Source of the DNA: Salinihabitans flavidus
GTDB lineage: Bacteria > Pseudomonadota > Alphaproteobacteria > Rhodobacterales > Rhodobacteraceae
Assembly (NCBI RefSeq): GCF_900110425.1
Contig: NZ_FODS01000001.1
Span: 186,001-250,000, forward strand
Direction: 5' to 3'
Length of the DNA: 64,000 nt
Part shown: positions 1-9,648 of the stretch, in pieces
Layout: each line of letters starts with the position of its first letter
Position numbering within the stretch: the stretch's first letter is position 1
Program-made: the position numbers and the translations under genes
Notes under the pieces: model-generated
The model's input: only the letters and a program-made list of their open reading frames with translations
Told to the model about the DNA's origin: nothing
The model's database searches: none

Positions 1-63
1 TTTCGAATTTTGTTGCGTTGGTAATGGTTGATTTTGTAACTAACAACCGGGAGGACAGGAAAA

Positions 64-507
64 GTGACCGAAAAAGACGATTTTCATTTGCAGGATTTCC
101 TGCCCTATCTGCTCAACCAAGCGTCCGAGGAAAGCAGCCTGACGTTTCAGCAAGTATACAAGAACCGCTATGGAATGTTGCGCACCGAATGGCGGGTGCT
201 GTTCCATCTGGGCATGTATCAGCCGATCACCGCCTCCGACATCGTGATCCGCGCCAAGATTCACAAGACCAAGATCAGCCGCGCGGTGCAAAAGCTCGTG
301 GACCGCCGATTCGTCCGGCGCGAACGCAGACCCGACGACCGGCGTCAGGAACTGCTGAGCCTGACCCCGGCGGGAGAAACCGCCTATCGCGACCTGCGCG
401 AGGTGGCCCGCCAGTATGACGCGCAGCTCATGGCGAAATTCACCACCGGGGAAGGCGCGCTTTTGCGGATGATGCTGCGGCGGCTCGCGGGCTTCGAGGA
501 ATCCTAG
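64..507 (+). CDS. MarR family transcriptional regulator
   Basis: 147 aa, the usual size for a MarR-type winged helix-turn-helix repressor, a family that binds operators as a dimer and often responds to small aromatic ligands. The recognition-helix region reads IHKTKISRAVQKLVDRRF (about residues 65-83) and is followed by a charged wing with RRERRPDDRRQ. Both are typical of the family. The GTG start at 64 has GGGAGGA about 7 nt upstream. The next gene, a DMT exporter, begins 43 nt downstream on the same strand, so the two may be co-transcribed. Its ligand and operator cannot be read from the window, and upstream DNA is cut by the window edge. Confidence 0.9.
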   Translation: MTEKDDFHLQDFLPYLLNQASEESSLTFQQVYKNRYGMLRTEWRVLFHLGMYQPITASDIVIRAKIHKTKISRAVQKLVDRRFVRRERRPDDRRQELLSLTPAGETAYRDLREVARQYDAQLMAKFTTGEGALLRMMLRRLAGFEES

Positions 508-550
508 GGCGGCCCTTTACCCCGCACGCCCGGGCGGTAAGACTGCGCGG

Positions 551-1429
551 ATGGATACACATCTCAAGGGCCTGCTGATCACCGCCGCGGGCGTGCTTTT
601 CGTCGTGCCCGATTCGCTCTTTGCCCGGCTGATCGAGGCCGACCCGATCGTGATCGGCTTCTGGCGCGGGGTGGTGGCCGGTGTGCTGATCATGGTCTGG
701 GTGCTGATCACGCAGGGCGTCTCCCCGTTCCGCGCGGTGCTGCGCACGGGATGGAACGGCGCGGTTTACATTGCCGTGATGGGCATGACGGGCGTTCTGT
801 TCATCCTCGCCGTGTCGATGACCAGCGTGGCCAACGTCGTCTTCATCATCGCCACGATGCCGGTCTTTGCCGCGATCTACAGCCGGATCATCCTTGGCGA
901 GACGATCAGCCGCCGCATGGTCCTGACCATGATCGCGGTGGCGGCGGGGCTGGCGATCATCGCCTATGGCTCGGGTGAGACCGCCAGCGCGCATTGGAGC
1001 GGCGATCTCGTCGCGCTCTGCGTCGCGGCGCTGTTCGCCGCCGGGCTGACGGCGGTGCGCCGGGTGCGCCATGTGCCGATGGTGGCGGCGGCCCCGATCG
1101 GATACATCGGCGCGTCGCTCCTGATCTGGCCCTTCATCGACCCGTTCTCTGTGCCCACGCCGCAAGTTTGGATGGTGCTCGCACACGGCGCCTTCATCGC
1201 GGCAAGCTCCGCTCTGCTGGCACTGGGCCCGCGCTATATCACCTCGGCGGAGGTGGCGCTCTTCATCCTTCTGGAATCGGTGCTGGCGCCGCTTCTGGCC
1301 TGGGCGGTGATCGCGGAAGATCCCGGCATATGGGCGATTGTCGGCGGCGCGGTGGTGATCGGCGCGCTGGCGGTGTCGAACATCGTCGCCCTGATGCGCC
1401 GCAGGCGGCGGCTGCCCGGCGCGACCTGA
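551..1429 (+). CDS. EamA/DMT family transporter
   Basis: 292 aa, very hydrophobic, with about ten predicted membrane helices arranged as two EamA repeats (roughly residues 8-138 and 155-285), the normal DMT architecture. The family exports metabolites or drugs at the inner membrane. The substrate is not predictable here. It starts 43 nt after the MarR gene, and the pairing suggests the regulator may control it. The Shine-Dalgarno sequence is weak (GCGCGG), which fits translation within a MarR-initiated transcript. The 3' end runs into a strong inverted repeat shared with the convergent peroxiredoxin gene. Confidence 0.9.
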   Translation: MDTHLKGLLITAAGVLFVVPDSLFARLIEADPIVIGFWRGVVAGVLIMVWVLITQGVSPFRAVLRTGWNGAVYIAVMGMTGVLFILAVSMTSVANVVFIIATMPVFAAIYSRIILGETISRRMVLTMIAVAAGLAIIAYGSGETASAHWSGDLVALCVAALFAAGLTAVRRVRHVPMVAAAPIGYIGASLLIWPFIDPFSVPTPQVWMVLAHGAFIAASSALLALGPRYITSAEVALFILLESVLAPLLAWAVIAEDPGIWAIVGGAVVIGALAVSNIVALMRRRRRLPGAT

Positions 1430-1448
1430 TATCGCCGCCGGGCAGCCG
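1409..1448. terminator. 13-bp inverted repeat between convergent genes
   Basis: Perfect 13-bp arms CGGCTGCCCGGCG (1409-1421) and CGCCGGGCAGCCG (1436-1448) with a 14-nt loop. The left arm lies inside the last codons of the DMT transporter and the right arm just before the stop of the peroxiredoxin. No T-tract follows, so this is a candidate bidirectional terminator or transcript-end stabiliser, inferred from structure and position. Confidence 0.55.
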
Positions 1449-1454
1449 GAATAG

Positions 1455-1943
1455 TCAGATCGCTTCGAGCAGGGCCTCGCCCGTGGTCAACTCACACGCG
1501 CCAGCGGTCTCTTCGGTTTGCAGCACCTTCACGACACCGTCCTCGACCAGCATGGCATAGCGTTGCGAGCGGTCGTAGAACCCGATGGGGGGCACGTCCA
1601 TGTTCATGCCCAGCGCCTTGGTCAGCTCGCTCGCCGGATCGGCCAGAAGCGTCACCCCCGCCTTGCCCGCGCCGGTAGTCTCATCCCATGCGGCCATCAC
1701 GAAGGGATCGTTGACCGACACGCAGATGATCTCCTCCACGCCCTTTTCGCGAAAGGCATCGGCGGTGCGCATGAAGCTGGGCAGATGGGTCTTGCTGCAC
1801 CCGCGCGAGAACGCGCCTGGCAGCCCGAAGACCACGACCTTGCGCCCGTCCAGACGCGGCACCAGCGGCACCTGCTCGGGCCCTTCCGCGCCAAACCGTG
1901 ACAGCGTGGCGTCCGGCATCCTGTCCCCAGTGGAAATTGCCAT
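1455..1943 (-). CDS. Peroxiredoxin (Prx5/AhpC-TSA type)
   Basis: 162 aa thiol peroxidase that reduces H2O2 and alkyl hydroperoxides. The peroxidatic cysteine lies in FGLPGAFSRGCSKTHLPSF (Cys49), matching the Prx5-subfamily motif PGAFTPxCSxxHLP with Ser-Arg-Gly in place of the usual Thr-Pro-Thr. A further Cys lies near the C-terminus (EETAGACELT) and could be a resolving residue. The start at 1943 is chosen because AAGGAACAGGAC precedes it and MAISTGDRMPDATL is a typical N-terminus. A longer frame to 1979 lacks such support. It is convergent with the DMT gene and divergent from the flavoprotein at 2032. Confidence 0.93.
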   Translation of the reverse strand: MAISTGDRMPDATLSRFGAEGPEQVPLVPRLDGRKVVVFGLPGAFSRGCSKTHLPSFMRTADAFREKGVEEIICVSVNDPFVMAAWDETTGAGKAGVTLLADPASELTKALGMNMDVPPIGFYDRSQRYAMLVEDGVVKVLQTEETAGACELTTGEALLEAI

Positions 1944-2031
1944 GTCCTGTTCCTTCTTGAAGTTGCGTTTTCCTCGCATAGCGATATAGCCTCCGGCGGT
2001 GGAGCGACAATCAAAAAGGGGCGGAATGCGG

Positions 2032-3240
2032 ATGACTCATGTGGTTGTGATCGGCGGTGGACAGGCTGGCGCGTCCTGCGTGGCGAAATTGCGCGGCGGC
2101 GGCTTCGACGGGCGGATCACCCTGATCGGAGAGGAACCCGTCCCCCCGTATCAACGCCCGCCGCTGTCCAAGAAATACCTGCTGGGCGAGATGGAGTTGG
2201 AACGCCTCTTCCTTCGCCCCGAAAGCTATTACCCCGAGAACGACATCGCCCTGCGCCTGTCGCAAAGGGTAGAGGCCATCGACCCCGCCGCGCAAACCGT
2301 GACGCTGGGCGGTGAGGTGATGGGCTATGATGAGCTGGTGCTGGCGACCGGATCGGTGCCGCGCCGCCTGCCCGCCGTCATCGGCGGCGCGCTCGACGGG
2401 GTGCACGTCGTGCGCAACCTGACGGATGTGAACGGCATGGCGCCCGAATTCATCGAAGGCACCCGCGTCCTCATCGTGGGCGGCGGCTATATCGGGCTGG
2501 AGGCCGCGGCGGTCGCCGCGACGAAGGGACTGCATGTCACCGTGGTGGAAATGGCGGACCGTATCCTGCAACGGGTCGCCGCGCCGGAAACCAGCGCCTA
2601 TTTCCGCGATCTGCACCGCGCGCACGGCGTGAATGTCCGCGAGGGCGTGGGGCTGGAACGCCTTGTCGGAGAGGACCGGGTGCGCGGCTCGACATTCTCT
2701 GACGGCTCAGAACTGGAAGTGGATTTCGTGATCGTCGGCGTCGGCATCGAACCGGCCACGGGACTGGCCGAAGCGGCCGGGATCGAAATCGAGAACGGCA
2801 TAAGGACGGACGCGCAGGGCCGTACCTCCGCCCCGCATGTCTGGGCGGCCGGTGATTGCGCCTCTTTCCCCTATCGCGGGGGGCGGGTGCGGCTTGAAAG
2901 CGTGCCCAACGCCATCGATCAGGCCGAATGTGTAGCCGAGAACATCATGGGCGCCGGTAAGGATTACATTGCGAAACCGTGGTTCTGGTCCGATCAATAT
3001 AATGTGAAGCTTCAGATTGCCGGGCTCAACGGGGGCTATGACCGGGTGGTGACCCGTCCGGGCGAGGGGCTGTCCACCTCCTTCTGGTACTACAAGGGGG
3101 CGGAGCTTCTGGCCGTGGACGCGATGAACGCGCCGCGCGATTACATGGTGGGCAAGCGCCTGATCGAAAGCGGCAAATCCCCCGCGCCAGAGGTGATTGC
3201 CGATCCCGGCACCGACCTCAAGGCGCTGATGAAAGCGTGA
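2032..3240 (+). CDS. FAD/NAD(P)-dependent ferredoxin-reductase-like oxidoreductase
   Basis: 402 aa. The N-terminus VVVIGGGQAGASCVAKLR binds FAD ADP, VLIVGGGYIGLEAAAVA (about residue 145) is the NAD(P)H Rossmann motif, and VWAAGDCASFP near residue 270 is the second FAD motif. The fold matches the rhodocoxin/putidaredoxin reductase group, which passes electrons from NAD(P)H to a 2Fe-2S ferredoxin. The C-terminal reductase domain is present (about residues 310-395). No ferredoxin or P450 gene is adjacent, so the partner is unknown. Start 2032 is preferred (AGGGG 10 nt upstream). ATG 2026 and GTG 1999 are alternatives. The stop overlaps the rsmD start. Confidence 0.9.
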   Translation: MTHVVVIGGGQAGASCVAKLRGGGFDGRITLIGEEPVPPYQRPPLSKKYLLGEMELERLFLRPESYYPENDIALRLSQRVEAIDPAAQTVTLGGEVMGYDELVLATGSVPRRLPAVIGGALDGVHVVRNLTDVNGMAPEFIEGTRVLIVGGGYIGLEAAAVAATKGLHVTVVEMADRILQRVAAPETSAYFRDLHRAHGVNVREGVGLERLVGEDRVRGSTFSDGSELEVDFVIVGVGIEPATGLAEAAGIEIENGIRTDAQGRTSAPHVWAAGDCASFPYRGGRVRLESVPNAIDQAECVAENIMGAGKDYIAKPWFWSDQYNVKLQIAGLNGGYDRVVTRPGEGLSTSFWYYKGAELLAVDAMNAPRDYMVGKRLIESGKSPAPEVIADPGTDLKALMKA

Positions 3241-3797
3241 GAATCGTCGCGGGCCGGTTTCGCGGCACGGCGCTGGCCGCGCTGGGCAAGGGCGACGCGG
3301 GCGCGCATCTGCGCCCGACCACGGACCGGGTGCGCGAAAACCTCTTCAACATACTGATGGGCGGGCGGTTCGGCGATCCGGTGAGCGGGGCGCATGTGCT
3401 CGATCTTTTTGCCGGAACCGGTGCGCTGGGCCTTGAGGCGCTGTCGCGCGGGGCGGCGCATGTCACCTTCGTCGATGACGGGCGCAAGGCGCTCTCGCTC
3501 ATCCGGCAGAACATCCGCCTGACGCGCGCGGGGGAGGCGGCGCGGGTGATCGGACGCGATGCCGCCCGCCTGCCCATGCATGACGGCACCCCTTGCGATC
3601 TGATCTTCCTCGATCCGCCCTATGGCAGGGGTCTGGGGCAAAAGGCGCTCATGGCGGCGCCGCGCGGCGGCTGGATCGCGCCCGGCGCGCTCATCGTGTG
3701 GGAGGAAAGCGCGCCGATGACCGCGCCGGAGGGGTTCGAGACCCTGGACACCCGCCGTTATGGCGACACGCATATCACGATATTGCGAAGAGTCTGA
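3237..3797 (+). CDS. rsmD: 16S rRNA (guanine(966)-N(2))-methyltransferase RsmD
   Basis: 186 aa, the expected length. It methylates G966 of 16S rRNA using SAM. MRIVAGRFRGTAL at the N-terminus, PTTDRVRENLFNIL, the SAM-binding VLDLFAGTGALGLEALSRG and the catalytic LIFLDPPYGRG motif (N6/N2 amino MTase D/N-PPY type) are all present in order. The GTG start at 3237 overlaps the TGA of the preceding flavoprotein gene (GTGA), implying translational coupling between functionally unrelated genes. Confidence 0.95.
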   Translation: MRIVAGRFRGTALAALGKGDAGAHLRPTTDRVRENLFNILMGGRFGDPVSGAHVLDLFAGTGALGLEALSRGAAHVTFVDDGRKALSLIRQNIRLTRAGEAARVIGRDAARLPMHDGTPCDLIFLDPPYGRGLGQKALMAAPRGGWIAPGALIVWEESAPMTAPEGFETLDTRRYGDTHITILRRV

Positions 3798-3947
3798 ACC
3801 GCCCCTCCCCCTTTGTGAACCAAAAATCCTTATTATGTGGTAGAATAACAGGGACGCGCAGGCCGCCTGATGGCTCCGGCCCTGCCGACACGGCCCGAAC
3901 CCGGAGCCACCATGCCATGCGGCCTGCCTGCAAGACAGGAGGTCACA

Positions 3948-4829
3948 ATGGTCAAGACTATCGGAAATCCCCTTTCGTGGACGGCTCAGGCGATTGGCGG
4001 CGCCAGCCATGTCGCCGGCGAGGCCGCCAGCCATATTGGCAGCGACAGCCGCGTGGTCCCCCGCGTGCGGCGCATCGGGCTGCATGAGATCGGCAAGGCG
4101 CTGCGGCTCGGCTTGCACGATATGGGCCGCTTTCGCAGCGACGTGATCATGCTTGTGCTCATCTACCCGGTAATCGGTATCGTGCTGAGCTTTCTCGCCT
4201 TCAGCCAGTCGCTCGCCCCGCTGATCTTTCCGATGGCCGCCGGCTTCGCCCTTCTGGGGCCGGTCGCCGCCGTCGGTCTTTATGAGTTGAGCCGCCAGAA
4301 AGAGGCCGGAGAGGCCGCGACATGGGGCTCGGCCCTGCGCGCGTTGCACAGCCATATCCTCGGGCCGGTCATGGTGCTGGGGCTTTACCTGATCGGGCTG
4401 TTCATGCTGTGGATGCTGGCCGCCTTCGGCATCTATTCCTACACGATGGGCCCGGAATCCTACGCTATGGGCCCCGACATGCCCGCCAGCACGCTGACAT
4501 TCCTGCAAAGCGCGGTGACAACGCCCGAAGGCTGGGCAATGATCTGGCTCGGCCTCGGGACGGGGTTCATCTTCGCGGCACTGGCGCTCGTCACCAGCAT
4601 GATCAGCTTTCCGATGCTGATCGACCACCGCGTCGGCCTTCCGGTGGCGGTGGTCACATCGCTGCGGGTCGCGGCGAAAAACCCATTCACGGTGGCCTGC
4701 TGGGGCCTGACGGTCGCGGTTCTTCTGGCCGTGGCGATCGCGCCGCTCTTTCTGGGGCTGATCCTGGTGCTGCCGGTGCTGGGCCATGCCACATGGCACC
4801 TGTACCGCATGGCGGTCAGCTATGACTGA
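3948..4829 (+). CDS. DUF2189 domain membrane protein
   Basis: 293 aa. After a soluble N-terminus of about 65 residues there are about six hydrophobic segments, as in DUF2189 proteins, whose function is unknown. The pattern of a cytoplasmic lead (RIGLHEIGKALRLGLHDM) before the first helix and a conserved FPMLIDHRVG loop is family-like. A good Shine-Dalgarno (CAGGAGGT, 5 nt spacing) fixes the start at 3948; an upstream in-frame ATG at 3870 lacks one. It ends 17 nt from the convergent operon that finishes at 4847. Confidence 0.85.
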   Translation: MVKTIGNPLSWTAQAIGGASHVAGEAASHIGSDSRVVPRVRRIGLHEIGKALRLGLHDMGRFRSDVIMLVLIYPVIGIVLSFLAFSQSLAPLIFPMAAGFALLGPVAAVGLYELSRQKEAGEAATWGSALRALHSHILGPVMVLGLYLIGLFMLWMLAAFGIYSYTMGPESYAMGPDMPASTLTFLQSAVTTPEGWAMIWLGLGTGFIFAALALVTSMISFPMLIDHRVGLPVAVVTSLRVAAKNPFTVACWGLTVAVLLAVAIAPLFLGLILVLPVLGHATWHLYRMAVSYD

Positions 4830-4846
4830 TCGCAGGGCAGGCGGCC

Positions 4847-6889
4847 CTACCGCCGCCCCTCACGCAGCCAGCCGCCGGTGATCAGCGCCGCCACCAGCAA
4901 CAGCGTCAGCCACCCCGGAAGAAGCGCGCTGCGCGACACGCCCTGCACCTCGTAGGCGCCGCGCGGCGTGATTCCGATCCAGCCGCGCCCCGCCGCCGGG
5001 CGCCCTTCGCGCACCTCGCGGATCGCGGGCATCCCCTCCTCCAGCGCCAGAACCCCGCCGCGTGCCGATGCGATCAGCGGTTCGAGCACATCGCCGGTGG
5101 CGATCGTTTCCTCGAACTCGCGCGGGCTGGCCGGGCCAAGTCCGATCACCGCCTCGCGGTCCCCCTGAGCCAAACGGTAAAGCCCGATCTCCGGCCCCTC
5201 GTAGAGCGCCTCGAACCGGCCCGGCCCGACCGGGTCGAACGGGACGGAGGTGACATCGTCCGACGGGGTGGTGATCTCCACCTCGCCCACCTCGTCGGCA
5301 AGCGTCTGGCGGGTGATCCGCATCCGCTGCCCGGTGGCCTCCGCCGAAAGCGCCTCTTCCTCAAGCTCGGGCTCGCCCATCATCCAGTGCGCCAGCCGCC
5401 GCAGCAGCTCCAGTTGCGGACCGCCCCCCTCAAACCCACGATCCCAGAGCCACGCGTGATCGGATGCCAGAAGCGATACGCGCCCCTCGCCCACACGGTT
5501 GAGGACAAGAAGCGGCCGATCTTCATGCCCGGTCATCAGGGTCTGCCCCGCCTCCGGCACTACGTCGATCTGGCGCAGCCAGCGGCCCCATTCCCCGGCA
5601 TCTGGAAGGCCCGCCGTCACCGGGTGCTTTTCGCCAAGTTCCGTGATTTCGGGCAGGAATCCCTCGTCGATCACCCGCGCTGTGGGCCGCGCCGGCACCA
5701 CCCGCGACAGAGGTGAGCGGTAAAGGCTGTCGGCGCTGGCGAAATCCGGCCCGGCGGAAATCAGCACCGCGCCGCCATTCTCGACATAGCTCGCCACGTT
5801 GTCGATATAAAGCGACGGCAGGATTCCCCGGCGCTTGTAGCGATCGAAGATGATCAGGTCGAAATCCTCGATCTTGTCGAGGAAAAGCTCCCGCGTGGGA
5901 AAGGCGATCAGCGACAGTTCCGACACCGGCACGCCATCCTGCTTGTCCGGTGGGCGCAGAATGGTGAAATGCACCAGATCGACCGAAGCATCGGATTTGA
6001 GAAGGTTGCGCCACGTCCGCCCGCCGGGGTGCGGCTCTCCGCTCACCAACAGCACCCGAAGCCGGTCTCGCACCCCGTTGATCTGCACCAGCGCCGAATT
6101 GTTGCGCGCGGTCAGCTCGCCCTCGGCCTCCGGCACGGTGAACTGGATCACGTTGCGCCCGCCGTGCGGCAGGGTCACGGGAATCTCGATGTCGCGGTCC
6201 ACCGGCACCATGAACTCCTGCGGCGGCTCGCCATCCACGGAAATCTCAAGCGGAACGCGCGCCACGTCCTCGGGCGACGCGCCGCTGTCCTCGACCCGCA
6301 AGGTAAGGGTCACAGGCTCTCCCAGAATGGCAAAGGCCGGTGCGTTGCGCACGATCAGGCGGCGGTCCCAATCCTCCTCCCGCCCGGTGTGCAAAAGGTG
6401 GAAGGGTGCGGGCAGGTCCGGCGCGCGCTCCATGTCATGCACCCGCCCGTCCGACAGGGCGATGACACCGGCCACCCGCGCCCGCGGCTCCTGCGCCAGC
6501 GCATCGGTCAGCGCGGTCATCATCCGTGTGCCCTCATCGCCCGCGCCATCGGGCACGGTGACGCGCCGCACTTCGGTCGCATCCCGCGCACCCAGCCGCG
6601 CGGCAAGCGTCTCCGCTGCCTGTTCCGTCACCCCCGCCCGGCTTCCGAGAACCTGACTGGCGCTTTCATCCTCCAGCAGCACGACGATATCCGACAGCGG
6701 CTCGCGGTCCTCGCGTTGCAGCACCGGCCCCGCCAGCGCCGCCAGAACCACCAGCGCCGCAATCCCCCGAAGCGCCCAGCCCGACAGCCCGCGCCAGTGC
6801 GCGAGGCCCACCCCGAGGGCCGAAAGCACCGCCAGCACCGCGATGATCCACAGGGGCAGAAGCGGTTCGAAAAGCACCAGACCCGTCAT
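4847..6889 (-). CDS. Large membrane protein with glutamine-amidotransferase-like fold, MoxR-operon partner
   Basis: 680 aa. Two N-terminal membrane helices (about residues 8-58), a long periplasmic part with a VWA-like start (DIVVLLEDESASQ) and a central region resembling class I glutamine amidotransferase-like domains (YVENGGAVLISAGPDFA, about residue 375), then a C-terminal helix (about 650-672) ending in arginines. No amidotransferase Cys-His-Glu triad is apparent, so enzymatic activity is doubtful. The start overlaps the end of the DUF4159 gene by ATGA. It is the last gene of the moxR operon. Such proteins accompany MoxR/BatA modules in alphaproteobacteria. The function is unproven, with envelope assembly or chaperoning the usual proposal. 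Confidence 0.82.
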   Translation of the reverse strand: MTGLVLFEPLLPLWIIAVLAVLSALGVGLAHWRGLSGWALRGIAALVVLAALAGPVLQREDREPLSDIVVLLEDESASQVLGSRAGVTEQAAETLAARLGARDATEVRRVTVPDGAGDEGTRMMTALTDALAQEPRARVAGVIALSDGRVHDMERAPDLPAPFHLLHTGREEDWDRRLIVRNAPAFAILGEPVTLTLRVEDSGASPEDVARVPLEISVDGEPPQEFMVPVDRDIEIPVTLPHGGRNVIQFTVPEAEGELTARNNSALVQINGVRDRLRVLLVSGEPHPGGRTWRNLLKSDASVDLVHFTILRPPDKQDGVPVSELSLIAFPTRELFLDKIEDFDLIIFDRYKRRGILPSLYIDNVASYVENGGAVLISAGPDFASADSLYRSPLSRVVPARPTARVIDEGFLPEITELGEKHPVTAGLPDAGEWGRWLRQIDVVPEAGQTLMTGHEDRPLLVLNRVGEGRVSLLASDHAWLWDRGFEGGGPQLELLRRLAHWMMGEPELEEEALSAEATGQRMRITRQTLADEVGEVEITTPSDDVTSVPFDPVGPGRFEALYEGPEIGLYRLAQGDREAVIGLGPASPREFEETIATGDVLEPLIASARGGVLALEEGMPAIREVREGRPAAGRGWIGITPRGAYEVQGVSRSALLPGWLTLLLVAALITGGWLREGRR

Positions 6890-9648
6890 TGCCCCAACCT
6901 GTCCAGAAGCGCGGGCACATGCACCTGATCGGATTTGTAGTTCCCGCTGAGCACATGCATGATCAGATTGACCCCGAAGCGATAGGACAGCTCCCGCTGC
7001 CGTTCCCCGGCGCGGCCCCGCCCCACCGGGTAAAGCGAATTGCCGCGCTCATCCACCGCCCATGCGGCAGCCCAGTCGTTGCCGCCGATCACCACCGGCG
7101 TCACTCCGTCGTTGAGATTGCGGAACGGCATCCCCTCGATCTGCTCTGCATCGGGGGGCGCGGCCTCCACCCAGACATCGCGGCCCTGATAGCGGCCCGG
7201 AAAATCCTGAAGCAGGTAAAAGGTTCGCGTCAGCACATGATCGTCCGGCACCGGCTCCAGCGGGGGAATGTCGAGCGGCTCGGCCAGCCGCTGCAACTTG
7301 CGCCCGTTCGGCCCCGAGGCGCCGAACCGCGCCACATCCGCGTCGCGCGTGTCGAACAGGATCATCCCGCCCGACCGCAGATAGGCGTTGAGCTTGCCAT
7401 AGGCGACGTCCGACGGGATCGGCTGATCGGGAGAAACCGGCCAGTAGAGGAACGGGTAAAAGGCCAGCTCGTCGCGCTCCAGATCGACGGCGGCGGGCGC
7501 GTTCGGCTCTATCGAGGTGCGAAAGAACAGAACCTCGCTCAACCCGCGAAGCCCGGCCTGCGCCGCCTCGTCAAGCCGCGCGTCGCCCGTCACCACATGC
7601 GCCAGCACCACCTCGCGCGTGTCGCGGATGGCGCGGGCGTCGTCGCCTTCCTGCGCCTGCCCCTCAAACGGCAGCACCAGCGCGGCAATCAGCACCGCCG
7701 CGCCCCGAAGCCCGGCACGCAGCCCGGTCAATCGCCCCGACACCAGCAGGGAGCCGATCACATCCAGCACCAGCACGATCAGCGCGGCGGCCAAAAATCC
7801 GCCGCTCAGATCCACGGTCCGGGGCGCGCCCAACCCCTCCACCGGCAGCCGCGCGGGCCATTGCATCGGGGTCAAATCCGTCTCCTCCGTCACGACGTTG
7901 CGCGCCAGCAGGCGATCCCCCTCGCGGTAAAGACCGGGCCGCAGATCGGGGCCAAGCGGCGCGGCGCTCAGATCCTCGCCCGCCACGCCGGGCAGGGCCT
8001 GACCGTCGTGTAGGTCGCCCTGCCCGTCAAGCACCCTGACCGGCTGCCAGATCGTGCCCTCCATCTGCTTGGCGCTGGCGCGGTCGGTCGCACTCAGCAC
8101 CGCGAGCCGGTCGAGCATCCGCACGAACAGCCCCGACAGCGGCAGGCCCGACCATTCGGCATTGGCCGTCACATGAAACAGCACCACCTGCCCCTCGCCC
8201 AACCCCTTGCGCGTGACAAGCGGTGTGCCGTCGCTGAGCTGCGCGATCACCCGGTCCGCCAGCGCCGGATCGGGCTGCGCCATGACCTGCGCGCTCACCC
8301 GAAGATCGTCCGGCACCTCCAGCCCGTGAAAGGGGCTGTCCTGATCGAAGGGGGCGAGCGATTTCGGCTCTCCCCATGTCATCGCGCCGCCCACGCTGCG
8401 CCCCCCGACCCGAAGCCGCACCGGCATCAGGGGATGCTCCGCCTCGCGGCTCACGTCGCTCGCGGCCAGACGCGGCCCGGCAAAGCGCAGCAGCAGCCCG
8501 CCCTCGTCAACCCAGTCGGTCAGCGCCTCCTCCTCCGCCGGCGCGAGCACCGCCACATCCGCCAGAACCACCACATCGGGGTTGGCCGGCAGAATATCGG
8601 TCAGCGGCCCTTCAAGCACCTCGGCGGTATCGACCAGCGCCTGCCGTAGATAATGCAGAGGCGACAGAAGCTGCAATTCCTCGCGCTCCTGCCGCCCGGC
8701 GATCAACGCCACCTCGCGCCGCCGCAGGCTGTCATCGCTCAGCGCCACCGCCCCCGCGCTCTGCGCCTCGCGCAGCGTGAAATGCGTGATCCGCGCCGAC
8801 ATCTCGCGCGGCAGCGACAGCGCGCCTTCGGCGGAATGCTCCGACGCACCGAACGTCAGCGGCAGGCTCGCCAGCACCGTCTCGTTGCCCGCCGGATCGC
8901 GTCCCTGCGCCAGCGCCGTGACCTCCGCCGCGATCCCGGCCACCGACCGGCGCGCCACAATCGTCACCTCTCCGCCCTCGAAACGGGGGCGCTGCACCCC
9001 GTAGACCGGCGCGCCATCCTGATGGATCGTCACATCGCCGCGCGCCTCCAGCGCCCGCAGAAGCGGCGCGCGCTGTGGCCCGTCAAGCCCGTCGGAGATC
9101 CAGCGCGTGTCGAACCGCGCATCGCCCAGCGACTCGATCACCTCCTGCGCCATCTGCGCATCGGGTTGCCACGGCACCGGCGCGAAGCCGGGCAAACGAG
9201 AGCGCCACGCGCCCGCCGGCTGAAACAGCGCAGGCTCGGGCGCGGCCACGCGCATCATCGCCACCCTGCGCCCGTCCCGCGCCGCGCCCTCCAGCATCCC
9301 CGCGATCACCTCGCGCTGGCGCGTCCAGCCATCGGCCGAGGCCCAGCCGCCATCCATCAGGATCAGAAGCGGCCCGCGCCCATCCTGTTTCGGCTGGGGG
9401 TTGAGCACTGGCCCCGCCAGCCCCACGATCACCGCCGCCACCGCCAGCATCCGCAGCAGCAACAACCACCAAGGCGTGCGGTCGCTCACGCTGTCGTCGT
9501 CCTTCAGCCCCAGCAGCAAAACCACACCGGGAAACAGCCGCCGCACCGGCGCGGGCGGGATCGCGCGCAGGATCAGCCACAGCACCGGCAGCGCCGCCAG
9601 CGCCAGCAAGAGCCAGGGCGCCGCGAAGGCAAGGGGCAGACCGGCCAT
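6886..9648 (-). CDS. BatA/DUF4159 domain membrane protein
   Basis: 920 aa. The N-terminus (FAAPWLLLALAALPVLWLI, then RRLFPGVVLL) is the BatA aerotolerance-type domain with two helices. A long central region follows with a second GATase-like segment (DWVDEGGLLLRFAGPRL), then another membrane pair near residues 640-700, and a C-terminal DUF4159 domain that includes LNAYLRSGGMILFDTRD and ends near LSGNYKSDQVH. Start 9648 overlaps the DUF58 stop by one base (TGATG). An in-frame start further upstream would run deep into the DUF58 gene and is rejected. It is part of the four-gene moxR operon. Its role is unknown. Confidence 0.88.
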   Translation of the reverse strand: MAGLPLAFAAPWLLLALAALPVLWLILRAIPPAPVRRLFPGVVLLLGLKDDDSVSDRTPWWLLLLRMLAVAAVIVGLAGPVLNPQPKQDGRGPLLILMDGGWASADGWTRQREVIAGMLEGAARDGRRVAMMRVAAPEPALFQPAGAWRSRLPGFAPVPWQPDAQMAQEVIESLGDARFDTRWISDGLDGPQRAPLLRALEARGDVTIHQDGAPVYGVQRPRFEGGEVTIVARRSVAGIAAEVTALAQGRDPAGNETVLASLPLTFGASEHSAEGALSLPREMSARITHFTLREAQSAGAVALSDDSLRRREVALIAGRQEREELQLLSPLHYLRQALVDTAEVLEGPLTDILPANPDVVVLADVAVLAPAEEEALTDWVDEGGLLLRFAGPRLAASDVSREAEHPLMPVRLRVGGRSVGGAMTWGEPKSLAPFDQDSPFHGLEVPDDLRVSAQVMAQPDPALADRVIAQLSDGTPLVTRKGLGEGQVVLFHVTANAEWSGLPLSGLFVRMLDRLAVLSATDRASAKQMEGTIWQPVRVLDGQGDLHDGQALPGVAGEDLSAAPLGPDLRPGLYREGDRLLARNVVTEETDLTPMQWPARLPVEGLGAPRTVDLSGGFLAAALIVLVLDVIGSLLVSGRLTGLRAGLRGAAVLIAALVLPFEGQAQEGDDARAIRDTREVVLAHVVTGDARLDEAAQAGLRGLSEVLFFRTSIEPNAPAAVDLERDELAFYPFLYWPVSPDQPIPSDVAYGKLNAYLRSGGMILFDTRDADVARFGASGPNGRKLQRLAEPLDIPPLEPVPDDHVLTRTFYLLQDFPGRYQGRDVWVEAAPPDAEQIEGMPFRNLNDGVTPVVIGGNDWAAAWAVDERGNSLYPVGRGRAGERQRELSYRFGVNLIMHVLSGNYKSDQVHVPALLDRLGQ

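Noticed and set aside
3141-4799. 552-codon open frame on the minus strand
   Set aside because: It is antisense to the end of the flavoprotein, rsmD and DUF2189, and is rich in His/Arg/Gln with no domain. It is a shadow of high-GC codon use.
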